Source: an uncultured Bacteroidales bacterium (GTDB lineage Bacteria > Bacteroidota > Bacteroidia > Bacteroidales > P3). Taken from it: a DNA stretch of 64,000 nt. Positions 1 through 8,506 of the stretch are shown one piece after another. The notes beneath the pieces were generated by a model. The model searched no databases. It was not told the DNA's origin and saw only the letters and a list, made by a program, of their open reading frames with translations. A program made the translations under genes and the position numbers. Each line of letters opens with the position of its first letter. Within the stretch, counting starts at the first letter, position 1. The DNA is taken from contig OMYR01000030.1 in the NCBI GenBank assembly GCA_900315335.1, positions 1 through 64,000 on the forward strand, given 5' to 3'.

Positions 1-144
1 AGCACATTTGTCGGAATAAAATATCGTGTCGTCACAATCTTTTGGTTAGCCGAGTTGTAAACGCCACGGAATTTTTCACCTGCGCCACTATTTCAATAAC
101 CAAAGCAACTAATAAAATAATTAGCGTAACTATTTTAATAAAAA
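1..144. other. Window edge, no recognisable gene
   Basis: A plus-strand frame is open from the window edge to a TAA at 58-60 (19 codons). It could be the tail of an upstream gene, but I recognise nothing in it. The minus strand also has a short open stretch without a start codon. I make no gene call. Confidence 0.3.
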
Positions 145-180
145 ACAGACCGATGAGATTTATTCTCTCAATCGGTCTGT
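145..180 (-). terminator. Rho-independent terminator of the adhesin-like gene
   Basis: ACAGACCGAT (145-154) pairs with ATCGGTCTGT (171-180), and GAGA/TCTC extends the stem with one bulge. Read on the minus strand, the stem is followed by a run of six T. It lies 25 bases past the stop of the 2074-residue gene. Confidence 0.85.
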
Positions 181-205
181 GAATACAATATTTGCGTATT
201 AGAAA

Positions 206-3200
206 TTACTTCTTAATCAAAGTTGAAGTCTTGTTGATTTGGTCATTTACAACGCGAATGTAATAAACGCCCTGAGCAAAACTTTCGCTATTGATAGTCA
301 GAACTTGTTGTCCAGCTTGCAAAATATCGCTTGCTACAACTCTACCCATAACATCAGTAACTATTACTCTTGCTGCTTGCGTTAAGCCTTTAACTTCCAA
401 TGTTGCGTTAGTTGTTGTAGGGTTTGGATATGTTGCAATAACTATGCTGTTATCTATATCAATCAATCCACTTTCATCGTCTAATGTCTTGAATGTTGTA
501 GGAACGAACTCAGATTGTTTTTCTTCGCTACAAATCGAACGAACTTTTACCGTGTAAGTACTACTAGCCGTCAAACCTTCGATAGAATAACTATTTGTTG
601 TTACTTTTACAGGTTCTGAAATACCTACTTGAACTTCGTAACTATTAGCAGTACCAGTCCAAGTTACAACGGCAGATGTCTGCGTAATTTGACCAACAGT
701 CAAATCGGTAGGAGCATAACAATCCTCAGCGGCCTCTGGGTCTGTCTTGAATGTTACACTTTGCCATTGGCTTGTCTTACCATTACCGCAATTTGAACGA
801 ACCATTGCCGTGTAGGTCGTATTGGCTGTCAAATCGGTAAACGTATATGTTGTTACGGATATATTTTGAATATTTCCGTTTTCGCCCAACTTAACATCAT
901 AACCACTTGCTGTTCCATTCCAAGTAATGGTTGCCGTTGTCTGTGTTGTTGCACTTACAGAAAGAGCCGTAACATCATCACAAGCAATATCCAAAGTTTT
1001 TGCCGTGAATACTGCTGACCAATCAGAAGTTTCTTCATCACAAACAGACTGTACTTTGAAATTGTAGGAAGTATTAGGAGTTAAGCCATTGAAAGTATAA
1101 GAATTTTGCGTTACTTCTATTGGAGTATCGTTATTCTTCTGTACTTTGTATTTAGATGCAGTACCCTCCCAAGAAATTGTCAAAGACGTCAAAGAAGAAT
1201 CTGTCAAAGTAAGATTTGTTGGAGTATTGCAAGGCATCGGTACATTGTCGTTATTGAATATTGTTACATCATCAATAGTAATGCCATTAGCATCATTCCC
1301 ATCAAAGAAGAAATTTATTTGATATGTTGCACTTGGATTAGGCAATGCCAAAGTATCAGCAATCATTTCATCTTCCGTTTCTGTTGTGTAAGAAGCCAAC
1401 TCCATCCATTCGTCTGTAATAGCAGCACGATATTTTACTATAAGGTTATCAATATAACCATAAAAAGCAGTAATATTATACTTGAATGCAAGATGTGGGC
1501 TGGTTACCGCAGTTATATCAAACATTGGCGTAATACCATTATCTTTATTACTACTATACATATGGAATAACTCTCCGTCAGTTACATTCCAACCAACATA
1601 AGTCCAACAATCCAAAGCATTATCATTTGAGAAATCTTCAACCCAAGGAGTTGTGTTGGTAACTGTTATAACCGGACACAAAGTTTTGAATGTTAAATTG
1701 GTTGTTTGCGGATTTTGTCCGCCTTCTTCCGAACAAATACCTTCAATATAATATTCATAAGAAGTACTCTGCGTTAAATTGGTTAAAGTTGTTTTAGAAC
1801 TATCAGCAACATCAACACTCAACCATTCATCAGTAGAACCTTCTTCTCTGTAATATAGTTTCCAAGAAGTAATACCATCTCCACCTTGATTCCAGGTTAT
1901 AGTGGCGGTAGTTTGTGCAGCCTCTACTTTCATACCCACTGCTGTTGGACAAGCAGGAGCCTTGTCCAAGGTAATATCATCAATAAATATTGTACTATAA
2001 TCAATACCCTTTAATGCGATATATTTATCCCCCTCAGGAGCATCCATTAAAGACATTTCTTTCTTTACATAACTATAACTGTTTTCGCTTATCGTTGATA
2101 GAACAGTGAAAGTACTTGCATCGGAAGGGTCTGTTAATGTTCCTACTTGTATTTCTGCACTACCAGAAGCATTTCGCATATAGAAACTTAATTGCAAATC
2201 GCTAATAGATAAACTATCGGTATTGATTTCTTGAAGAACTACCATATCTACATCAACATATCCGGAGAAAGCCAAAAAGTGAGAACCACTATTTGCATAA
2301 TTAGAATTATCAGATACGCTCGGGCTATCGCTACTCATTCTTTGCCAACAAACAGGGAGAGGATATGTCTCTGTTCCTGCTGTATTGTTAGTTTCAAAAT
2401 CCCAAATCTTTGGCAAATCGCTTGGATTAATAGGATTGCAAGAAGTTTGGAAATTAAATATTGAACTTATTGCACTATCTTCCTCATCGCAAAGCGTTAC
2501 AATATAATAATCATAATTTGTAGCAGGAGTTAATTCTGAAATAGAAACCTTGTTCTGTGCATCAAACATTATCGCCTCTCCATAATTTGTAGAATTTGAT
2601 GTCTTGTAGTAGAATTTATATGATTTACCTTCTTTGGCATCAATAGTAACCTCAGCAGTAGTAGTTGTAATTGTTTCAGATGTTATATCTGCCGGCAATA
2701 TTTCTTGACAATCAGGAACAATCCCCAATGTAAGGCTATCTATATACGCAGAAAAATCACTATTAGTAACATATTTCAAAACAATATATCCGGCATCACC
2801 TGTATAACCTAAAAATCTAACTGTATATAAAGTATAAGTACCGTTAATTTCAATAGTTGTTATTGTTTCGTAAGTAGTAATATCCGTAGGGTCTGACATA
2901 ACTCCAATTTCCATATTTGAAGTACTACCATAATACGAACTATTCTTTGCATAAAAAGTTAACTGCAATGTATCCAAAGGAATTTCAGAATTAATTAAAG
3001 GCATTATTGCATATCCGTCATAATATGAATGAAAATACAATGAGTTTGTCCCCTCATAAGCATAATAATCATACGTTGATACATAAGGATTGTCATTACC
3101 ATTATCAACTCTTTGCCAACAAGTAGGCATTGGGCTTGCAGGATTACCGCCATAATTATTCTGTTCAAAATTCCAAGTAATAGGCAAATCTTCAATATCA

Positions 3201-6200
3201 ATAGTAACACACGATGTTAATATAGTTTTAACATCCGAAGTCAATGTATCTTCGCCGCAAATAGTAGCAACATAATATTGATAAGCAGTACTATGCTGCA
3301 AATCACTTATCTCTGCCTGCAAATCGGAAACTTCTGCACTTGTCCATTCTTCTGCATCAACTTGCTTGTAATATACAACATAAGAAGCATCTGCCTTACC
3401 TTTCAAGGTAATGTTTGCAGAATTAGTTGTCGTAGTAGCCGTAGATGATACAGAGACACACTCTGGAGCAAAAGACAATTCCATATTATCAATGTATATC
3501 TCTGACATGTTATTTTCAGGTGTTCTTATAACTATATATGCACCACCTTGGTCATAGTTAGTAAAGTTAAATGTGTATTTTTTGTATGTTGTTGAAAAAT
3601 CATCAACAACGTCCCATAAAACAAATTCATCGGCACTTGCAGGATTTGTAGAAATTCCAATCTCCAATTTTGAATAGTCATCATAATTTTTCTTTGCATA
3701 AAATGATAGTTGCAAATGATCCATCGTAACACTTTCAGTATCTATTTGAGGAAGCGCAATATATGTAGGATCATAATAAGTTGTACTATGAAAATTCAAA
3801 AATTTATCACCTTGATAAGCATCCTCCGATGAACTATAAATACGAGCCATATCGGAAGATTGAGAAAAACTCCAACAAGGAGGCAATGGATTACTTGATG
3901 TTCCACCAGTAGCAGTACCTTCAAAATTCCAAGTATAAGGCAAATCTTCGGCAGTTATATTAGCACAAGTAGTTGTAAATACCTTTTTCAAGCCTTCTAC
4001 TTCACTTTCATCACTACATACACTTACTATCATATAATCATAAACCGTAGAATGTTTCAAACCACTTTCTATTTGAGCAACACCATCAACAAACATTACA
4101 GGTTCTTCCCAAGAAGCAGCATTATTTTCTTTGTAATAAAGTTGGTATGCAACACCATCTTCAATTTCATCTTCTGCTATTGTAACAGTTGCACTATTGA
4201 TTGTCGTTTCAACAGTAGAATTTTGAATTTTTGCACATGAAGATTTGTGTTCAAGAGTTAAGTTATCCATATAGAAGCTACCTGACGAAGTACCCGGTTT
4301 AATAGCAATCCACTTACCTGTTCCGACGTATCCTTCAAATTGTACTTCATAATAAGCGTACGAATCATTAATATCTATCGTATCAACCGCCTCAAATGAA
4401 GAAGAATTAGTAGGATCTGTCATCACTCCAAATATCAGAGAAGATGTATTCGAATAGTAATAATCATAAAATGCAAACAGAGAAATTTGCAAATCCGAAA
4501 TACTAATAGAATCTGTATCTATTTCAGGCATTATGGCTATATCATTCGTATAGTTAATTTCCAAACTGTTTGTACCTTGATAAGCATCATAACTTGATGT
4601 GCTTACATATATACTGTAAGCGGAGTTACTTATATGCTGCCAACATTTAGGTATTTTATTACTACTACTGCTGGATAGAGGTACATTACCACTTTCAAAA
4701 TCCCAAAATCTTGGCAAATCAGATGCTGTTATAGAAGCACATTCTGTTGTAAATTTGAATATTTTTGAAAAAGCTGTATCCTCATCGCAAACAGTAGCAA
4801 AATAATATTGATACTCAGTTGCTGATGTTAGTCCTGTTAAATTCAATGTTAAATTATTAACCTCAACAGGGTCGCTCCAATCAGCCTCATTTACCTTTTT
4901 GTAATAAGCAACATAACTTGATTCTTGATCTCCCACGACCGTGATTGTTGCCGTAGTTGGCGTAACCGTACTTGTCGCTTGTGAAATCTTAACACAAGAA
5001 GGTATTTCCTCAACAGTTACATCGTCAAGGTATAAATAATATCCATCATAAGGAGCATATTTTCTCACAAAAGCAATTTGACGATTACCCGAGTACCCTG
5101 CCAAAGAAATAATGTATTCCTCCCATGCTGCCGGTATAGTTCCGAAGTTTGCTATTTCAGTAAAACCGACAAGAGCAGATGTATCATTAGGATTAGTAGG
5201 TGCTGTTAAAGTTACATCACTGTCTGAAATCCAAACCGAAATCTCATCTAACTCTGATGAAGTACGGCTTCTTGCGTAAAACGTTATTTGTTGGTTACCC
5301 GTCAATGCAAGTTTTGGTGTAATCAACCAATCGTTATGACTACTTGTTGCATAATCACTATACATTGTAGCCGAAGAGGTTCCACTATTAGAATAGTCTT
5401 TTGTTTGTTTCCATTTGCAACTATTAGATGAATTTACATAACCACCACTAAAATTAGACCAACAAAGAGGTGCTGTAACATTATCACTCAAAGTAGTATT
5501 GATTAACCAATCGTCTTCAAATCCCTCTGTCCAAGGAAACTCAGTTATAGCTTCACATGCTGTTATAAATGTTTTAACAGCAGTTTGCAACGTATCATCT
5601 TCTTCGCCGCAAAATATTTCTACATAATAATCATAAATAGTTCCTGCTTCCAAATCCTCTATCGTATAAGACAATACATCGTCTGTTGCACTTATAGTGA
5701 TCGGTTCATTGTATTCAGTATCGGTAGATTTTTTGTAATACAGATTATACGTATTAACTTCATACGTATTTGTTGTTAGTGTTATTGTAGCAGTCGTATT
5801 TGTCGTACTTGCTACTGTACCTGGCACAAGACAAGTTGGTGTAATATAATCAACGCCCGATACATCGTCTAACCAAACAACACCACAATTTCCGCTACTA
5901 CTTTTTTTGAATGCAAGATATATTTCTTCGCCAACATAGTCTTCCAAAGAAATGGCTACGTATGTCCAAACTTCTTCGGTAAAGGTGTAATCTCCCGTTG
6001 TTTCACCATTCCAAACGGTTTCCAATGCAGTAAAGTTTTCCAGTTCTGTATTTGTTGTGGAAATCATTACAGCAAAAGTATCGCACAAACTAAAATTAGT
6101 AGGACTTTCTAGCATCAACCAAAACTTAATGCTATCTCCACTTTGGGGAGACAATTTCGGTGTTACAAGCCAACTATCTTTTTGATTTTGATAACCAATA

Positions 6201-6430
6201 GCTGCAGAATAACTTCCACTATGAGAATAAGAGTCGTCAATTTCCCAATCAACAGAACCCGAAGGGGTAATAAATGCCCAAGGGAACGGAATACTTTCGC
6301 TTTCAAAACTTTCATTCAAAGGCACTGTTGTTTGCGCGAAACTACTTGTGAAAGCAAGGAATATTGCCACAAGTAAAAATTTTCTAAAAGATGCTCCAAG
6401 CCATGGCTGAGCAAGAACGTTTTTTTTCAT
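206..6430 (-). CDS. Giant modular adhesin-like surface protein with T9SS type A sorting domain
   Basis: Secreted or cell-surface protein of 2074 residues. Residues 1-32 are a signal peptide ending in SFAQ. Seven beta-sandwich modules of the cleaved-adhesin/MAM type follow, with W-x-F-E/D-type starts near residues 40, 303, 577, 833, 1088, 1343 and 1598; the later ones recur every 255 residues or so. Each is followed by a fibronectin type III domain. Three more FN3 domains (about 1734-1985) precede a C-terminal sorting domain (about 1987-2074) with the usual YPNPTT start, a V(I/M)GR-like strand and a final TLIKK. Cargo of this type crosses the outer membrane by T9SS and loses its C-terminal domain; that is family knowledge. 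Asp, Ser, Thr and Tyr are abundant and Lys is scarce. The ligand is unknown; binding to host or substrate glycans or proteins is inference. The gene stands alone between its own promoter and terminator, next to porQ. Confidence 0.85.
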   Translation of the reverse strand: MKKNVLAQPWLGASFRKFLLVAIFLAFTSSFAQTTVPLNESFESESIPFPWAFITPSGSVDWEIDDSYSHSGSYSAAIGYQNQKDSWLVTPKLSPQSGDSIKFWLMLESPTNFSLCDTFAVMISTTNTELENFTALETVWNGETTGDYTFTEEVWTYVAISLEDYVGEEIYLAFKKSSSGNCGVVWLDDVSGVDYITPTCLVPGTVASTTNTTATITLTTNTYEVNTYNLYYKKSTDTEYNEPITISATDDVLSYTIEDLEAGTIYDYYVEIFCGEEDDTLQTAVKTFITACEAITEFPWTEGFEDDWLINTTLSDNVTAPLCWSNFSGGYVNSSNSCKWKQTKDYSNSGTSSATMYSDYATSSHNDWLITPKLALTGNQQITFYARSRTSSELDEISVWISDSDVTLTAPTNPNDTSALVGFTEIANFGTIPAAWEEYIISLAGYSGNRQIAFVRKYAPYDGYYLYLDDVTVEEIPSCVKISQATSTVTPTTATITVVGDQESSYVAYYKKVNEADWSDPVEVNNLTLNLTGLTSATEYQYYFATVCDEDTAFSKIFKFTTECASITASDLPRFWDFESGNVPLSSSSSNKIPKCWQHISNSAYSIYVSTSSYDAYQGTNSLEINYTNDIAIMPEIDTDSISISDLQISLFAFYDYYYSNTSSLIFGVMTDPTNSSSFEAVDTIDINDSYAYYEVQFEGYVGTGKWIAIKPGTSSGSFYMDNLTLEHKSSCAKIQNSTVETTINSATVTIAEDEIEDGVAYQLYYKENNAASWEEPVMFVDGVAQIESGLKHSTVYDYMIVSVCSDESEVEGLKKVFTTTCANITAEDLPYTWNFEGTATGGTSSNPLPPCWSFSQSSDMARIYSSSEDAYQGDKFLNFHSTTYYDPTYIALPQIDTESVTMDHLQLSFYAKKNYDDYSKLEIGISTNPASADEFVLWDVVDDFSTTYKKYTFNFTNYDQGGAYIVIRTPENNMSEIYIDNMELSFAPECVSVSSTATTTTNSANITLKGKADASYVVYYKQVDAEEWTSAEVSDLQAEISDLQHSTAYQYYVATICGEDTLTSDVKTILTSCVTIDIEDLPITWNFEQNNYGGNPASPMPTCWQRVDNGNDNPYVSTYDYYAYEGTNSLYFHSYYDGYAIMPLINSEIPLDTLQLTFYAKNSSYYGSTSNMEIGVMSDPTDITTYETITTIEINGTYTLYTVRFLGYTGDAGYIVLKYVTNSDFSAYIDSLTLGIVPDCQEILPADITSETITTTTAEVTIDAKEGKSYKFYYKTSNSTNYGEAIMFDAQNKVSISELTPATNYDYYIVTLCDEEDSAISSIFNFQTSCNPINPSDLPKIWDFETNNTAGTETYPLPVCWQRMSSDSPSVSDNSNYANSGSHFLAFSGYVDVDMVVLQEINTDSLSISDLQLSFYMRNASGSAEIQVGTLTDPSDASTFTVLSTISENSYSYVKKEMSLMDAPEGDKYIALKGIDYSTIFIDDITLDKAPACPTAVGMKVEAAQTTATITWNQGGDGITSWKLYYREEGSTDEWLSVDVADSSKTTLTNLTQSTSYEYYIEGICSEEGGQNPQTTNLTFKTLCPVITVTNTTPWVEDFSNDNALDCWTYVGWNVTDGELFHMYSSNKDNGITPMFDITAVTSPHLAFKYNITAFYGYIDNLIVKYRAAITDEWMELASYTTETEDEMIADTLALPNPSATYQINFFFDGNDANGITIDDVTIFNNDNVPMPCNTPTNLTLTDSSLTSLTISWEGTASKYKVQKNNDTPIEVTQNSYTFNGLTPNTSYNFKVQSVCDEETSDWSAVFTAKTLDIACDDVTALSVSATTQTTATITWNGTASGYDVKLGENGNIQNISVTTYTFTDLTANTTYTAMVRSNCGNGKTSQWQSVTFKTDPEAAEDCYAPTDLTVGQITQTSAVVTWTGTANSYEVQVGISEPVKVTTNSYSIEGLTASSTYTVKVRSICSEEKQSEFVPTTFKTLDDESGLIDIDNSIVIATYPNPTTTNATLEVKGLTQAARVIVTDVMGRVVASDILQAGQQVLTINSESFAQGVYYIRVVNDQINKTSTLIKK

Positions 6431-6490
6431 TTTTGAAATAGTATTAATTATACATTTATGTTAATTTTAGTCTTTTCTATTTTTTAGGTT

Positions 6491-6524
6491 CAAAATTAGT
6501 ATAAGTCTATATCAGAGAAACAAA
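6491..6524 (-). promoter_or_regulatory. Bacteroidota-type promoter of the adhesin-like gene
   Basis: On the minus strand TTTG (6521-6524) is followed after 22 bases by TAATTTTG (6491-6498). This fits the TTTG/TAnnTTTG pattern of the primary sigma factor, with spacing slightly long. The predicted leader is about 55 bases. Confidence 0.6.
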
Positions 6525-6716
6525 CTCAACTGCGAAGTTGCAAATTTTTCAATAAAAAAACAAATTTTTCAAATCTTTTTTACTTTACCCTCCCCAAAAA
6601 AAAATTGTTCAAAACCCTATATATTATTAAATAACAATAGAATAAAATTTAGTTCTCTTAAAATAAAAAAATAAAATTTTCAAAAAATTTATTGAATAAA
6701 TTTATCGTTTTAACGA

Positions 6717-6895
6717 ATTTATTACTCATAAAAAACGATTTTTCAAAAAAATTTGTCAAAATGAGTATAATTTTATTAGTGTGTGAAGTAAATTTTTTAA
6801 TGGCTCTCACTATTTTATTGATGTTTAATAAAAATTTACTGATGTTTAACAGCAATTTGCTAATATTAAACATTATTTTTTTAATACCTCATAAA
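6717..6895. repeat. 21-bp unit array A (downstream of porQ)
   Basis: Six consecutive 21-bp units fill 6770-6895, and a more degenerate stretch reaches back to 6717. The best units read AATTTACTGATGTTTAAC plus three bases (6833-6853) and ATTTTATTGATGTTTAAT plus three bases (6812-6832). Others carry the variant cores GTGTGAAG and GGCTCTCAC. Both strands are free of stops over long stretches because 21 is a multiple of three. That gives a heptad-like peptide (LNISKFL...) on the minus strand, which I do not call a gene. Same family as the arrays at 8225, 17154, 41698, 44222, 46620 and 48661. The rest of 6525-6994 is AT-rich with no gene. Confidence 0.75.
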
Positions 6896-6994
6896 ATTTT
6901 ATCCCATGTATATATACATTTTTGAAAACATACACGATGCTTCTGAAAAATGTTTTTTCTTTTCGGATTAATAAAAAAATATGTGTTAAAAAGA

Positions 6995-8032
6995 TTATCT
7001 AAAAGAATAGCCTAAGGTAATATAATTTGGGGAGCCGTAGTTATGATATTCGTTTCTCGCATACGAAAGCGAGAAATTCTTCCACTTAATTCCTAATCCG
7101 TAGGACAAACCCGCAAGTGAGAAAGCATCATCGACTTTCATCTCTTGATGTCTCCGCCATGAATAACCAACACTCAAAAACCAATTATCAGATGGAACAA
7201 TATCCAAGGCAAATTGCAGATGTCTGAATCCTTTATCCAAAAATGCCGAAAAGCCACTTTCCTTTTCAATCGTGCCGTCCATAGAAACATTATCACGAGG
7301 GTTCAAAGCATCATTTTCTCTAATATTCCACCTTGTCAAATTGTCGGCAACTATATACAAAATAAGAGGAGCATGTGAAAATTTCTTGGAAAAACCCAAC
7401 TGTAAATCCGTAGGTAATGTATCTCTTACACTATTAAAAGACTTCACTTGCCTGCCTACGTTCTTCAAAATTAATGAAGCCTGCCAAGTTTTGTTAGGAT
7501 TATAATATGTTGCCGCAATATCAAACGCCAAAGAGAATGAAGAATACGTCTCATATTTTGAAAACAAAGGCTTAAACGTTGCACCCAAATAAAGATTTTT
7601 CTCTATCTGCATTCCATAAGATAAAGTCATCATAAACTCATTGACATAAAACGTTCCATTGACATCACCATTAATCTCGGTTTGTGCAAAACTGCCGTAA
7701 TTTATGTATTGCAAACCAAAACCGAAATTACCTATTTTATCGAACTTATGAGCGAACGCCAAAGCGGCTTGATAAGTGCTACCGAACAAATCGGTATAAG
7801 TCAAAGAGGCGTTATTGTTCAAAGAATCGTTAAGTATCGAAGGATTTGTCAAAGCCGATGCCACATCAGTGGTAAAACGAGGCATAAAACTCAATCCTTT
7901 CGCCGTCATCGGAGCAGAGTTATATAGATTAAGCACTGCAAAAGCATCATTGCCGACAGTACTTTGTGCCTTCGATGATAAAGATGCGATAAAAATTGTA
8001 GATAGTAATATTATTGTTTGTTTTAATGACAT
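6995..8032 (-). CDS. porQ: Type IX secretion system protein PorQ
   Basis: Outer-membrane beta-barrel accessory protein of T9SS. With PorU, PorV and PorZ it belongs to the cell-surface attachment complex that processes cargo and joins it to A-LPS; that role is family knowledge. I place the start at 8032: MSLKQ begins a normal signal peptide ending near SSKAQS. The frame stays open 90 codons further upstream only because it runs through a 21-bp repeat array. The 345-residue product starts with the PorQ-like stretch VGNDAFAVLNL. It then alternates amphipathic strands with features such as NPSILND, FGFGLQYINYG and GYSWRRHQEM, and ends in YITLGYSFR, a terminal barrel strand with aromatic residues. 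A possible -7 element lies at 8065-8073 but has one base too many. Both flanking genes are T9SS cargo. Confidence 0.85.
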   Translation of the reverse strand: MSLKQTIILLSTIFIASLSSKAQSTVGNDAFAVLNLYNSAPMTAKGLSFMPRFTTDVASALTNPSILNDSLNNNASLTYTDLFGSTYQAALAFAHKFDKIGNFGFGLQYINYGSFAQTEINGDVNGTFYVNEFMMTLSYGMQIEKNLYLGATFKPLFSKYETYSSFSLAFDIAATYYNPNKTWQASLILKNVGRQVKSFNSVRDTLPTDLQLGFSKKFSHAPLILYIVADNLTRWNIRENDALNPRDNVSMDGTIEKESGFSAFLDKGFRHLQFALDIVPSDNWFLSVGYSWRRHQEMKVDDAFSLAGLSYGLGIKWKNFSLSYARNEYHNYGSPNYITLGYSFR

Positions 8033-8224
8033 GTTCAAAAAAGTTTGCAACAACATAATAAACTCAAATTTTACAATTTTATTATAAAAAGATAAAGAAA
8101 TATTGATTAATGTGCATTCTTTTAACATAATATTTTTGATTGCAGACAGTGAAATAGCAGCATCAATACAAGTATTCATTATAATATTTAGGATAATAAA
8201 AACAATGACATCATTTTTCGAAAA

Positions 8225-8329
8225 AATATTTAGTGCAATAAGAAAAATAGTTTCAGTGATTAGTAAAATAGTGTTAGTGATTATTTTATTAGTTTTAAAC
8301 ATCAGTGAAGCGAATAGTAATCACAAAAT
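8225..8329. repeat. 21-bp unit array B (upstream of porQ)
   Basis: Five 21-bp units in phase: 8225-8245, 8246-8266, 8267-8287, 8288-8308 and 8309-8329. The most typical contain AGTGATTAGTAA and TTAAACATCAGTGA. A more degenerate AT-rich stretch with the same spacing continues toward 8120. Together with array A it brackets porQ. The array lets a 435-residue frame run through it on the minus strand, which gives a false N-terminal extension of PorQ. Confidence 0.75.
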
Positions 8330-8456
8330 AATTTAATAAGAAAGTATTTTTCAAACAAGTCATTTTACAATAATTAAAAATAAGAAAAAGAAGAAAAATT
8401 CATTTCTAAAAAATTCATCTACCTATTTCGTCGAATTTTCAAGTAACAAAACAAAA

Positions 8457-8484
8457 AAGAAGTGGCACTTTCGCACCACTTCTT
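8457..8484 (-). terminator. Terminator of the propeller-type T9SS cargo
   Basis: AAGAAGTGG (8457-8465) pairs with CCACTTCTT (8476-8484). On the minus strand the loop carries a GAAA tetraloop-like turn and the stem is followed by TTTTTT. It lies 23 bases beyond the stop codon. Confidence 0.9.
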
Positions 8485-8506
8485 TAAGTATTAATTAAGT
8501 TAAATC

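Noticed and set aside
6658-6873. Small minus-strand heptad-repeat protein (LNISKFL pattern)
   Set aside because: The frame is simply the open translation of 21-bp array A. It has no promoter and no independent coding evidence.
8033-8302. N-terminal 90 residues of the longest porQ frame
   Set aside because: They translate repeat array B, and a normal signal peptide begins at 8032.
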